Origin: FEN-1279 sp964501535
Lineage (GTDB): Bacteria > Bacteroidota > Ignavibacteria > Tepidaquicellales > Tepidaquicellaceae
Reading direction: 5' to 3'
Assembly: GCA_964501535.1 (NCBI GenBank)
Contig: CAZCSV010000003.1
Span: forward strand, 1-64,000
DNA length: 64,000 bases
The position numbers and the translations under genes are program-made. The notes under the pieces were generated by a model. That model was given only the letters and a program-made list of their open reading frames with translations. It had not been told where the DNA came from and did no database searches. How positions within the stretch are numbered: position 1 is the stretch's first letter; each line of letters opens with the position of its first letter. Of the stretch, positions 50,275-58,409 are shown piece by piece.

Positions 50275-52005
50275 ATGAATAAATTTTTCAAAGTATTTTT
50301 AATTTTCACAATTCTTTTATATTCCGAATTACTATTATGTCAGGTAACATTTACGGATGTTGGTCCGTCATTAGGTTTAAACGACCCCGGAGCGGCACAG
50401 GGAGTGGTTTTTTTAGATGTCAACAACGACGGCTGGCTGGATATTTTTCTCGCCAACAACAACGTACAGAGCAAGCTTTGGATAAACAACAATGGAACAA
50501 GTTTCACGGAGTCATCGGCAATCTGGGGGGTAAACATCACGAGTCCGACGAGAGGGGTATCGGCGGCAGATTTCAACAATGACGGATTCATAGATTTTAT
50601 GGTCGGCAACTGGCAGACGCCGATAATGCTTTTCAAGAATACGGGAACGTCATTCATTAATTTTTCAACAGATGCTGGAGTTGCATTTATGAGTTACGGC
50701 GGTTCAATCAACTGGATAGATTACAACAAGGACGGCAAGATAGACGCGGTATTTGCGAACGACGGGATGCCGCCGAGATACAATTATTTATTCAGAAATG
50801 ACAATCTAGCAAGTTTCACTAATGTGGCGTTCGCTGCCGGCTTAACGGACAGTACATCGACCCTGACACTTTCATCATCGGATTACAACAATGACGGTTA
50901 TCCGGATTTATTTTTAGGCACACAGTCAAATCCGGGTTCGATGACAACTGCGATACTATACAAAAATAACGGCAACGGGACATTCACGGATGCAACGACA
51001 GAATCCGGCATACTGACAAACTATTACACATGGGGTTCAGAGTGGGGTGATTACAACAACGACGGCTTGATGGATTTATACATTGCGGACTATACGGGAT
51101 TAAACCAGCTATACAAGAACAACGGTAACGGAACTTTTACGGAAGTCAGCATGTCGATGGGAGTAAACGATGCGGGACAATCATATTCCTGCGGATGGGC
51201 AGACATAGACAACGACGGTGACCTGGATTTATATGTTGCAAAAGGTCAGACTTACGCCGATAAGATGTACCGCAACGACGATTCGATTTTCACGGATATA
51301 TCCACCCAATGCGGAATGGGAGACTTAAGGCATTCGAGCTGTGTATCGTGGGGAGATTACAACAATGACGGTTTTCCGGATTTATATCTAAACAACAACG
51401 GTTCGGAGAACAGACTATACAAGAATTCGGGAAACACGAACAAATGGATAATAATAAGGTTAGCGGGAACAAATTCGAACAAATCCGCAATAGGCACGAG
51501 GGTCAGAATAAAGACGGGAAGCAAGAATCAAATCAGAGAAGTAGAAGGCGGTTCGGGAGGAAAGGGAATGAATTCGCTTCCGGTTGAATTCGGAATAGGA
51601 AGTGCGAGCATAATAGACAGTATAATCGTAAAATGGCCGAGCGGTCTAATGCAGTATTTCGCTAACGTATCACCGAACACTATATATAATCTCGTGGAAG
51701 GGCAGGCACTCGGTATAAACGGTATCAGCAACAATGTGCCCGACAGGTTTTCTCTGAGCCAGAATTATCCGAATCCATTCAATCCGAACACCAATATGAG
51801 GTTTCAGATAAGAGAAACGAGATTCGTCACGTTAACGGTATACGATTTACTCGGAAAGGAAAAAGCAGTATTAGTAAGAGAGAGCAAAATACCCGGGACG
51901 TACGAGATAACTTTCGATGCATCGGAATATTCAAGCGGAGTTTATTTTTACAGACTGACTGCGGGGGATTATTCGGAGACAAAAAAAATGTTAATTATAA
52001 AATAA
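50275..52005 (+). CDS. CRTAC1-like FG-GAP/VCBS repeat protein with ASPIC/UnbV domain and T9SS signal
   Basis: 576 residues from ATG at 50275; a TTG at 50242 would add 11 hydrophobic residues before the natural signal peptide (NKFFKVFLIFTILLYSELLLC). Six to seven FG-GAP/VCBS repeats about 35-390, each with a calcium-binding D-x-[ND]-x-D-G motif (DVNNDGWLDIFLAN, DFNNDGFIDFMVGN, DYNKDGKIDAVF, DYNNDGYPDLFLG, DYNNDGLMDLYIAD, DIDNDGDLDLYVA). ASPIC/UnbV domain about 400-480 (IIIRLAGTNSNKSAIGTRVR, KWPSG). T9SS type A domain at the end (NYPNPFNPNTNMRFQI). Probably a calcium-stabilised surface propeller. The LipL32-like gene starts 20 bp downstream. Confidence 0.92.
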   Translation: MNKFFKVFLIFTILLYSELLLCQVTFTDVGPSLGLNDPGAAQGVVFLDVNNDGWLDIFLANNNVQSKLWINNNGTSFTESSAIWGVNITSPTRGVSAADFNNDGFIDFMVGNWQTPIMLFKNTGTSFINFSTDAGVAFMSYGGSINWIDYNKDGKIDAVFANDGMPPRYNYLFRNDNLASFTNVAFAAGLTDSTSTLTLSSSDYNNDGYPDLFLGTQSNPGSMTTAILYKNNGNGTFTDATTESGILTNYYTWGSEWGDYNNDGLMDLYIADYTGLNQLYKNNGNGTFTEVSMSMGVNDAGQSYSCGWADIDNDGDLDLYVAKGQTYADKMYRNDDSIFTDISTQCGMGDLRHSSCVSWGDYNNDGFPDLYLNNNGSENRLYKNSGNTNKWIIIRLAGTNSNKSAIGTRVRIKTGSKNQIREVEGGSGGKGMNSLPVEFGIGSASIIDSIIVKWPSGLMQYFANVSPNTIYNLVEGQALGINGISNNVPDRFSLSQNYPNPFNPNTNMRFQIRETRFVTLTVYDLLGKEKAVLVRESKIPGTYEITFDASEYSSGVYFYRLTAGDYSETKKMLIIK

Positions 52006-52025
52006 TAATTTAAAAAATAAAAATC

Positions 52026-52727
52026 ATGAAAAAACTTCTCTTTGCGGCAGCAGTATTTCTTTTCATTTTCAAAACGGCCGAGGCTCAGAAGCTGCCTACA
52101 TTCGACGCCGACTTCGGCAAGAAAACAATTTTCGGGCAGGAAATCCGGGTGCCATATCTCGATGTAATAAGTTACTTCGGATACATAAAAGCGGGCTCGA
52201 CACCCGACGAAGAGCGAAGCGGAAAGAAATACTATTATCTTTATTTATGGATTCCAGTAGCTTCACCGGAGTTAGGGATAAGAATGGTATCGCCCGTACC
52301 GAAGAGCTTAAAGCCCGAAAAGCTCGATTACGTGATGGATGAATACACGGAAAATGCAAGTGACAAAACGAGTTACTTCGACACGTGGATTTCGTTCGAA
52401 AGATCGAGCGTATTTTTAAACGATTCCAATTTCGTAGAGAATGTTAAAAACGGAGAATGGACACTGCTGGGGCAGAACGATGATTCGGGGGAACTACCAG
52501 CACAGCCATCGGGAAGCAAATACAATTCACTGATGAGAATTACGAGCGACAAGAACAACCCGACAAAATCGCTTGTAAAGGGATTATACAGAATAGGATT
52601 TACGACATTCAAGACGGGCGAAGTTCAGGGTAGTTTTATTGCACAGATAGGTGCAATGGTAAAAATTCCCGGGACAGTGATTACAAGGTCACTCGAAGGA
52701 ATGAAGACGATACTGGATACGAAATAG
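52026..52727 (+). CDS. LipL32-like secreted protein
   Basis: 233 residues. Signal peptide KKLLFAAAVFLFIFKTAEAQ with an AEA-Q type signal-peptidase-I site and no lipobox Cys. The mature part matches the Leptospira LipL32 family along its length from memory of that sequence: ISYFGYIKAGSTPDE, YYYLYLWIPVASPELGIRMV (LipL32 has [20 protein letters not shown]), YFDTWISFERSS, KYNSLMRI, LVKGLYRIGFTTFKTGEVQG followed by SF. The LipL32 fold is a calcium-binding jelly-roll-like beta sandwich. It is the last gene after the CRTAC1-like gene (20 bp spacing) and is followed by a terminator. Its function outside Leptospira is not known to me. Confidence 0.85.
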   Translation: MKKLLFAAAVFLFIFKTAEAQKLPTFDADFGKKTIFGQEIRVPYLDVISYFGYIKAGSTPDEERSGKKYYYLYLWIPVASPELGIRMVSPVPKSLKPEKLDYVMDEYTENASDKTSYFDTWISFERSSVFLNDSNFVENVKNGEWTLLGQNDDSGELPAQPSGSKYNSLMRITSDKNNPTKSLVKGLYRIGFTTFKTGEVQGSFIAQIGAMVKIPGTVITRSLEGMKTILDTK

Positions 52728-52748
52728 AAATTGAGATTGAATATTAAA

Positions 52749-52790
52749 AAAACCGTTCTTTTATTTGAAGAGAACGGTTTTATTTTTTTT
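52749..52790 (+). terminator. Rho-independent terminator after the LipL32-like gene
   Basis: AAAACCGTTCT (52749-52759) pairs perfectly with AGAACGGTTTT (52771-52781), followed by ATTTTTTTT. Upstream A-tract allows use from the minus strand too, for korB. Confidence 0.88.
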
Positions 52791-52816
52791 CGTTACTACG
52801 CTGGAGCTTAGTAACG
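52791..52816. repeat. Palindrome between convergent genes (REP-like)
   Basis: CGTTACTA (52791-52798), 10-nt centre CGCTGGAGCT, TAGTAACG (52809-52816). The centre with GCTGGAGC/GCTCCAGC flanked by complementary arms is reminiscent of dispersed REP-type palindromes; no second copy with the same arms is in this window. Confidence 0.6.
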
Positions 52817-52842
52817 AGAGTTAATCAGTATAAACTGAATTA

Positions 52843-53892
52843 TTATTTTATTTCCCAGGTAGATGAGCCCATAAGAAGTTCATCTATACTGCCTTCACCG
52901 AATTTCTTTTTAGCATCGGCAATCTGGTTTTCCATTTCGACTTCGTAGCGATTTCGCTGTCTGTCGAGGAATACGCCGAGAGGCATAGGCATAGCGGGAT
53001 TATCGCCGAAGCTGCTCAGGATAAACGCAAGTTCTTTAGAAGTCTCGTCGTGGACTAGGCAGTCATTAATACTGTTTTTGCCGTCATTGATATTAATAAC
53101 AACGGGTTTCCATCCATCGAGTTTAATCCCTTTATCTTTCTGCTTACCGAACACGAGAGGTTTTTTATCTTCGAGATAAATGACGTTATCATCTTTGGTT
53201 TCCTTATTGGTATAGAGATCATAGGCGCCGTCGTTGAAGATAACGCAGTTTTGCAGAATCTCGAGCAGAGTAGTACCGTAGTGTTTATAGCATCTGAGTA
53301 TCATTTCCTGCATATGTTTCGGGTCTCTATCTATAGTACGTGCGATGAAAGTACCTTCCATTCCGAGAGCAAGCGAGACAGGATTTACGGGATACTCGAT
53401 ATTGCCATAGGGAGTGGATTTCGTAACCTTTCCGTGTTCGGAAGTCGGGGAAACCTGACCTTTAGTCAAACCGTATATCCTGTTATTGAACAGCAGTATA
53501 TTTACATCTATATTTCTTCTGAGCAAGTGAATGAAGTGATTTCCGCCTATACTGAGGGCATCGCCGTCACCTGTAGCAATCCAGACTGAGAGCTCGGGGT
53601 TAGCGGTTTTCACTCCGGAAGCAATAGCGGCGGCTCTGCCGTGTATGGTATGGAATCCATAGGTATCCATATAATACGGAAAGCGGCTCGAGCATCCTAT
53701 ACCGGAAATAACGACGAATTTTTCCTTTTTCGCATCGAGGATTTGCGGGAAAGAGCGCTGAACCTGAGCGAGTACGGAGTAATCGCCGCAGCCCGGGCAC
53801 CATCGAACATCTCTATCGGAAGCAAAATCTTTAGCGGTATACAGAGGTAATACTTTTTCTTGTTTATTATTTTCTTTTATTGATTCAGTCAT
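52843..53892 (-). CDS. korB: 2-oxoacid:ferredoxin oxidoreductase, beta subunit
   Basis: 349 residues. WCPGCGDYSVL (Cys32, Cys35, cluster ligands), VISGIGCSSRFPYYM, HTIHGRAAAIASGVKTANPE, and the thiamine-diphosphate/Mg motif TGDGDALSIGGNHFIHLLRR with NNRIYGLTKGQVSPTS. Two-subunit enzymes of this type (KorAB or related) convert 2-oxoglutarate or pyruvate plus CoA to acyl-CoA, CO2 and reduced ferredoxin; the motifs do not decide the substrate. It follows korA by 11 bp. Confidence 0.93.
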   Translation of the reverse strand: MTESIKENNKQEKVLPLYTAKDFASDRDVRWCPGCGDYSVLAQVQRSFPQILDAKKEKFVVISGIGCSSRFPYYMDTYGFHTIHGRAAAIASGVKTANPELSVWIATGDGDALSIGGNHFIHLLRRNIDVNILLFNNRIYGLTKGQVSPTSEHGKVTKSTPYGNIEYPVNPVSLALGMEGTFIARTIDRDPKHMQEMILRCYKHYGTTLLEILQNCVIFNDGAYDLYTNKETKDDNVIYLEDKKPLVFGKQKDKGIKLDGWKPVVININDGKNSINDCLVHDETSKELAFILSSFGDNPAMPMPLGVFLDRQRNRYEVEMENQIADAKKKFGEGSIDELLMGSSTWEIK

Positions 53893-53903
53893 TTTATTAT
53901 AAA

Positions 53904-55784
53904 TTAAACTTTTAAGATTTCTTCAATTTTATTTTCAATTTCCAAAGCTTTGTACGGGAGCCCTTTAACCCTTAAGTACGGTAAAGTTTCGATTAAGAAT
54001 TCTGCTCTGATAATTTTATTAAGCTGACCGTTGTTGACTTCAGGGACTAATATTTTTTTATAATGTTTCAAGATTTTACCGGTATTTTTCGGCATAGGGT
54101 TCATATATCTCAAAATACTATAGGCGACTTTTCTGCCTTTAGCGACCTGATTTTCCACAGCGGTAGCGATTGCACCTCCAGTGCTTCCCCATCCGAGGAC
54201 GAAGAGGTCAGCGGATTTATCGCCCAGCACTTCGAGTTCGGGGATATCGTTTTCAATTCTTTTAATTTTCTTTGCTCTAAGGTTGACCATCAGCTGATGG
54301 TTTTCGGGTTCATAGCTGACATTACCGGTAACGTTTTGTTTTTCAAGACCGCCGATTCTGTTTTCGAGTCCTTTTGTACCGGGTTTAACCCAAGGTCTTG
54401 CGAGGAATTCATTTCTCGCATACGGGAAGAATCCGTCGGGATTGGTTCTGAATACGACCTTCATTTCCGGGAGTTCATTAAACTTCACGACTTTCCATGG
54501 TTCAGCACCCTGAGCGATATATCCATCAGAAAGCAAAATAACTGGTGTCATATATTTAACGGCGATACGAACGGCTTCGACTGCCATAGTAAAGCAATCC
54601 GAGGGAGAAGAAGCGGCAAGCACCACTAACGGGCATTCGCCATTTCTTCCGTACATTGCCTGAAGCAAATCTGCCTGTTCCGTTTTAGTTGGTAAGCCAG
54701 TAGAAGGACCGCCTCTCTGTACATTAATAATAACGAGAGGCAATTCCGCCATAACAGCAAGTCCGGTAGCTTCAGATTTCAGAGCCATACCGGGACCGCT
54801 TGTGGAGGTAGCACCGAGAGAGCCTGAGAAAGAGGCACCGATAGCTGTGCAGATACCGGCGATTTCGTCTTCAGCCTGGAACATCTTAACACCATATCTT
54901 TTATATTTGGAAAGCGTCTGCATAATTTCAGAAGCAGGTGTAATAGGGTAGCTACCAAGGAACAGCTGCAATCCGCATTTTGCAGCAGCCGCGACGAGAC
55001 CGAGGGCAACGGCTTCGTTGCCGTTGATATTTCTATAAACTCCTGCAGGCAGGTCAGCGGGTTTAACTTCGAAACGAGTAGTAAACATTTCCGTAGTATC
55101 ACCGTAATAAAATCCCGCTTTCAGGACTTTAGAGTTTGCTTCAACCAATTCAGGATTTTTAGCAAATTTCTCCTCGAGCCAGTTCAGTGTAAAATCAAAT
55201 TTTTTATTATAGAGCCAATAGACCACACCGAGAGCGAAGAAATTTTTACATTTCTGGGCAGTTTTAGGCGGGAGTTTCATAGTTTTCAGTGCTTCCAGTG
55301 TTGATTTAGTAATCGGGATTTCATAGACGTGATAGCCTTCCAGTGAACCATCTTCGAGCGGATTTTCTTTAAAGCCGGCCAAATCGAGATTCTTTTTGTC
55401 GAAGGCATCCGAATTGGCAATAATGATACCGTGTTTTTTCAGGTCTTTTAAATTCACTTTTAGTGCAGCGGGGTTCATAGCGACGAGAACGTCGACCTGG
55501 TCACCCGGCGTATGTATATCATGACTGGAGAAATGGATAGTATAACCGCTTACGCCATAGAGCGAGCCAGCGGGAGCGCGTATATCCGCGGGATAGTCGG
55601 GTATAGTTCCCATATCCATACCTTCGGCAGCGATAGCATCAGAAAACTGCGTACCGGTCAATTGCATACCATCGCCGGAATCACCAGCAAATCTGATAGT
55701 AACATCAGCGACTGATTTTATTTCGGTTTTAGCAGTTCCATTTCCAGGTATTTCGTTAGTCTCAAGATTTGATTTTTCGTCCAT
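53904..55784 (-). CDS. korA: 2-oxoacid:ferredoxin oxidoreductase, gamma-alpha fusion subunit
   Basis: 626 residues. N-terminal gamma domain about 25-215 (IRFAGDSGDGMQLTGTQFSD, DYPADIRAPAGSLYGVSGY, DVLVAMNPAALKVNL), then the alpha domain about 250-626 (NGNEAVALGLVAAAAKCGLQ, GSYPITPASEIMQTLSKYKR, QAEDEIAGICTAIGASFSG, TSGPGMALKSEATGLAVMAE, QRGGPSTGLPTKTEQADLLQ). It forms the catalytic unit with KorB, in the cytoplasm, feeding reduced ferredoxin. The gamma-alpha fusion is the common arrangement in FCB bacteria. Promoter TTGATA-17-TATTTT upstream. Confidence 0.94.
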   Translation of the reverse strand: MDEKSNLETNEIPGNGTAKTEIKSVADVTIRFAGDSGDGMQLTGTQFSDAIAAEGMDMGTIPDYPADIRAPAGSLYGVSGYTIHFSSHDIHTPGDQVDVLVAMNPAALKVNLKDLKKHGIIIANSDAFDKKNLDLAGFKENPLEDGSLEGYHVYEIPITKSTLEALKTMKLPPKTAQKCKNFFALGVVYWLYNKKFDFTLNWLEEKFAKNPELVEANSKVLKAGFYYGDTTEMFTTRFEVKPADLPAGVYRNINGNEAVALGLVAAAAKCGLQLFLGSYPITPASEIMQTLSKYKRYGVKMFQAEDEIAGICTAIGASFSGSLGATSTSGPGMALKSEATGLAVMAELPLVIINVQRGGPSTGLPTKTEQADLLQAMYGRNGECPLVVLAASSPSDCFTMAVEAVRIAVKYMTPVILLSDGYIAQGAEPWKVVKFNELPEMKVVFRTNPDGFFPYARNEFLARPWVKPGTKGLENRIGGLEKQNVTGNVSYEPENHQLMVNLRAKKIKRIENDIPELEVLGDKSADLFVLGWGSTGGAIATAVENQVAKGRKVAYSILRYMNPMPKNTGKILKHYKKILVPEVNNGQLNKIIRAEFLIETLPYLRVKGLPYKALEIENKIEEILKV

Positions 55785-55820
55785 AATTTTTATTTATATT
55801 CATACAAAAAATATATTTCA

Positions 55821-55849
55821 AAAATACTTATATTAGAAAGCTATATCAA
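55821..55849 (-). promoter_or_regulatory. Candidate promoter of korAB
   Basis: Minus strand: TTGATA (55844-55849), 17-bp spacer, TATTTT (55821-55826); leader about 30 nt to the korA ATG at 55784. Same spacing and -10 as the rplB candidate. Confidence 0.5.
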
Positions 55850-55870
55850 GGACATACAAATTACAGAAAA

Positions 55871-55903
55871 TAAAAAAATCCATCCCGCGATACGGAATGG
55901 ATT
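55871..55903 (-). terminator. Rho-independent terminator of the rpsF-ssb-rplI operon
   Basis: AATCCATCCCG and CGGAATGGATT (within 55877-55903) pair with one mismatch; on the minus strand seven T (55872-55878) overlap the base of the stem. It is 24 bp past the rplI stop. Confidence 0.75.
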
Positions 55904-55926
55904 ACAAAAATATATAGGGACAGTTA

Positions 55927-56433
55927 TTACTTTTCCGAATCCGCAGTTTCTTCAATATTATTTTCGGAGTCAGGAATTTCTTCCACTTTTTCTTTTTCCA
56001 CAACGACTTTCAATTTAGCAACGACATCGGTATGGAGTTTAACGTCGACGAGATGTTCGCCGAGAGTTTTAATATGCTCGTGGAGTAAAATTTTCTTTCT
56101 ATCGATATTTTCGTAACCTTTTTCTTTAAGCATATTATAAATCATCTGGGCGGTAACGGAGCCATAAATCTTATCGTCTTCGGAAGTTTTCACAAAAACC
56201 GTCAAAGTAGTATTCGACAGATCAGAGGAAAGTTTTTTAGCTTCTTCAATTTCCTTTTGAATTTTTCTGCTTTTTTGTTTTTTTATTTCCTCGAATGTTC
56301 TCAAATTCGATGGAGTGACCGCCAAAGCGATACCTCTAGGGATGAGGTAATTGCGCGCATAACCGTCTTTAACTTCTTTAATTTCACCGGCAGCGCCTAA
56401 AATATCGTGATCTTGTTTTAAAATAATTTTCAT
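55927..56433 (-). CDS. rplI: 50S ribosomal protein L9
   Basis: 168 residues from ATG at 56433 (MKIILKQDHDILGAAGEIKE); a TTG nine codons upstream is unlikely because the conserved start is MKIILxxD. VKDGYARNYLIPRGIALAV is the L9 signature, followed by a long connecting helix and the C-terminal domain (DDKIYGSVTAQMI, RKKILLHEHIKTLGEHLVDV). The last 25 residues are an extra acidic tail. It follows ssb directly; rpsR, normally between, is absent. Confidence 0.96.
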   Translation of the reverse strand: MKIILKQDHDILGAAGEIKEVKDGYARNYLIPRGIALAVTPSNLRTFEEIKKQKSRKIQKEIEEAKKLSSDLSNTTLTVFVKTSEDDKIYGSVTAQMIYNMLKEKGYENIDRKKILLHEHIKTLGEHLVDVKLHTDVVAKLKVVVEKEKVEEIPDSENNIEETADSEK

Positions 56434-56460
56434 TTTTCTTGCAGTTTTTAAATAATACAA

Positions 56461-56485
56461 AGGGTGGTCAATAAAAATCCACCCT
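56461..56485 (-). promoter_or_regulatory. Hairpin between ssb and rplI, at the usual rpsR position
   Basis: AGGGTGG (56461-56467) pairs with CCACCCT (56479-56485) around an 11-nt loop. On the minus strand it is followed by TTGTATTATTT, a poor U-tract. It may be a processing site, a leaky terminator or a scar from loss of rpsR. Confidence 0.5.
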
Positions 56486-56511
56486 GCGTTAGATATCGTT
56501 ATAAAAAATTG

Positions 56512-56967
56512 TTATTTATCGTGTAATAAGTCAGTATCTTCAGGAGACAGAAGCGAATCGAAGTTATCGTCAGTAAAAGTAGTCGGTTCATCTTTTTCAG
56601 TATGTTCGCCGTTTGTCCCCATTCTTTTATTAAGGAATTGGATTCTACGGGCTTTAATTTCCACAATTGTCCTGTTATTACCATCTTCAGTTTTAAACGT
56701 TCTGCTTTGCAATTCACCGTCAACGAGGACTGCATTACCTTTTCTCAGTTTATCCCTGCAGCTTTCAGCCAAGCGATTCCAGGCAACAACGCCGACATAG
56801 CACACATCTTCTTTCCAGTCTTCATTTTTATCTCTAAATCTTCTATTGCTTGCAATCGAAAAATTCACTACGGGTGTTCCGTTAGTAGTTTGTCTAAAAA
56901 TCGGGTCTTTAGTCAAGTTTCCTGCAATAACAACAGCGTTTAATTCGGGCATCTTAAATTCAGCCAT
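56512..56967 (-). CDS. ssb: Single-stranded DNA-binding protein
   Basis: 151 residues. OB fold about 8-118: ELNAVVIAGNLTKDPIFRQT, VVNFSIASNRRF, VAWNRLAESCRDKLRKGNAV, VDGELQSRTF. The C-terminal 30 residues are short, Asp/Glu/Thr-rich and end SPEDTDLLHDK, without the DDDIPF-like tip that recruits replication and repair proteins in most bacterial SSBs. A second SSB with a canonical tip may exist elsewhere. Located between rpsF and rplI. GGAGG-like sequence precedes ATG (GGAGGAAAATC). Confidence 0.93.
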   Translation of the reverse strand: MAEFKMPELNAVVIAGNLTKDPIFRQTTNGTPVVNFSIASNRRFRDKNEDWKEDVCYVGVVAWNRLAESCRDKLRKGNAVLVDGELQSRTFKTEDGNNRTIVEIKARRIQFLNKRMGTNGEHTEKDEPTTFTDDNFDSLLSPEDTDLLHDK

Positions 56968-57039
56968 GATTTTCCTCCAAATAAAGTATTATTTGTTTTT
57001 AATTAGTTAATTAATAAATCGTATATAAAAAATCACTTA

Positions 57040-57471
57040 TTACACTTCTTTTTTAGTTTTTTCCATCTCCGATTCTTTGGCGACCTCTTCACTTTCGACA
57101 CGTTTCGCCTCTTTTTCAGCCGCTTCCGCAGCCATAATTGATTTTTTCTTCAGATAATCATCTTTTTCTTTCAGAGTTTTTTTATCCATAATTACCGAGA
57201 GATACCTAATAATATTTTCGTCGAGTTTATAGGTTCTTTCGAGTTTAGCGACCACATCGGGACCAGCCACAATTTCAAAACAAATATAAAAGCCATTTTG
57301 TTTCTTTTTAATAGCATATGCCATTCTTCTTCTGCCGATTCTATCAACGTTTTTTATTTGGACATCGTTTTTTTTGAAGAAGGTCTCGTACTTCTTAATA
57401 ATTTCTTCAATTACATTATCTTCGTAATTTCCGTCAACAATGATGTAACTTTCGTAATGTTTCTTTATCAA
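57040..57471 (-). CDS. rpsF: 30S ribosomal protein S6
   Basis: 143 residues. HYESYIIVDGNYEDNVIEEI, DRIGRRRMAYAIKKKQNGFY, then YICFEIVAGPDVVAKLERTY and KLDENIIRYLSVIM. The C-terminal 35 residues are an extra acidic/Lys helix (AAEAAEKEAKRVESEEVAKE and on). The start codon is TTG at 57471; no ATG suits the conserved beginning. First gene of rpsF-ssb-rplI. Confidence 0.95.
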   Translation of the reverse strand: MIKKHYESYIIVDGNYEDNVIEEIIKKYETFFKKNDVQIKNVDRIGRRRMAYAIKKKQNGFYICFEIVAGPDVVAKLERTYKLDENIIRYLSVIMDKKTLKEKDDYLKKKSIMAAEAAEKEAKRVESEEVAKESEMEKTKKEV

Positions 57472-57507
57472 TCTTAGTTAAATTAAAATTTAGTATTTAA
57501 AAGCATA

Positions 57508-57536
57508 AAAATATTATTATTTGGTCAAATAATCAA
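57508..57536 (-). promoter_or_regulatory. Candidate rpsF promoter overlapping an 18-bp palindrome
   Basis: Minus strand: TTGATT (57531-57536), 17-bp spacer, TATTTT (57508-57513). The perfect palindrome ATTATTTG-GT-CAAATAAT (57516-57533) fills the spacer and touches the -35, an arrangement typical of operators. No regulator can be named. Confidence 0.4.
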
Positions 57537-57599
57537 GTTAATTTATTTGTGCATTTTCATATTCCCAAGAGTTTGATATTTTACAATTATTTTCAATAA

Positions 57600-58409
57600 A
57601 TGCAGGATTTAACAAAAAATAGAAATATAGTTTCCATCATAGAAGAAGCAAGGGAGATTTCCAAATTACTGTGGGAAAAGGGCTGGGCGGATGCAAATTC
57701 AGGTAATTTTTCGATAAACATTACCGATATGGCAGGTGATATAGATATAGGGAAAGAGGAAAAGACGGGTGAAAAGCTGATAAAAAAATACAAACATTTA
57801 GGGAATAGTTTTATATTAGTAACCCGTTCCGGCAGCAGGATGCGTGATATTGCAAAAAATCCGATTCCGGAATTATGTCTTTTGCATATAAGCAAGACAG
57901 GTGAGAGATACAATAATTTTTCATTAGATAACGAAAGAAGCAAGAAGCCCACTTCGGAATTGTTTACACATCTGGAGTTACAGAATCTTCTATGCGAAAA
58001 AAAATCGGTAGACAGAGTAATAATGCACACTCATCCGGCGGAGGTAATTGCATTCACGCACATAAAAAAATACTGCAGAGAAAAGAGCATAAACGAGGTT
58101 TTATTTTCGATACAGCCGGAGGTTAGTTTTGCATTTCCGGAGGGAATCGGATTTGTCAGTTATCAAAGAACAGGTTCAGAAAAGCTTGCGACAGAGACGA
58201 GGAAGAAATTCACCGGGCATAAAATAGTTTTATGGGAAAAGCACGGTTGTGTAGCATCGGGAAAGAGTTTAAGTGATGCATTTGACAAGACAGACGTACT
58301 GGTAAAAAGTCTACGGATATTTTTCTTATGCAGTTCAACGGGCAACAAAGCGGAAGGAATAAGCGTATACAGGATTAAAGAATTAAAAAAATCAGCAGGT
58401 ATCAAATGA
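57600..58409 (+). CDS. Class II aldolase, RhaD-like (rhamnulose-1-phosphate aldolase-type)
   Basis: 269 residues. LLWEKGWADANSGNFSINIT matches the start of the RhaD fold; Glu120 in KPTSELFTHL is the likely catalytic acid; zinc ligands His143 and His145 (VIMHTHPAEV) and His215 (LWEKHGCVASG) are all present. PEGIGFVSYQRTGSEKLATE also follows RhaD. It probably cleaves a ketose 1-phosphate to dihydroxyacetone phosphate and an aldehyde. No other rhamnose genes are nearby, so the substrate is uncertain. The stop overlaps the next start by 4 bp (ATGA). Confidence 0.85.
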   Translation: MQDLTKNRNIVSIIEEAREISKLLWEKGWADANSGNFSINITDMAGDIDIGKEEKTGEKLIKKYKHLGNSFILVTRSGSRMRDIAKNPIPELCLLHISKTGERYNNFSLDNERSKKPTSELFTHLELQNLLCEKKSVDRVIMHTHPAEVIAFTHIKKYCREKSINEVLFSIQPEVSFAFPEGIGFVSYQRTGSEKLATETRKKFTGHKIVLWEKHGCVASGKSLSDAFDKTDVLVKSLRIFFLCSSTGNKAEGISVYRIKELKKSAGIK

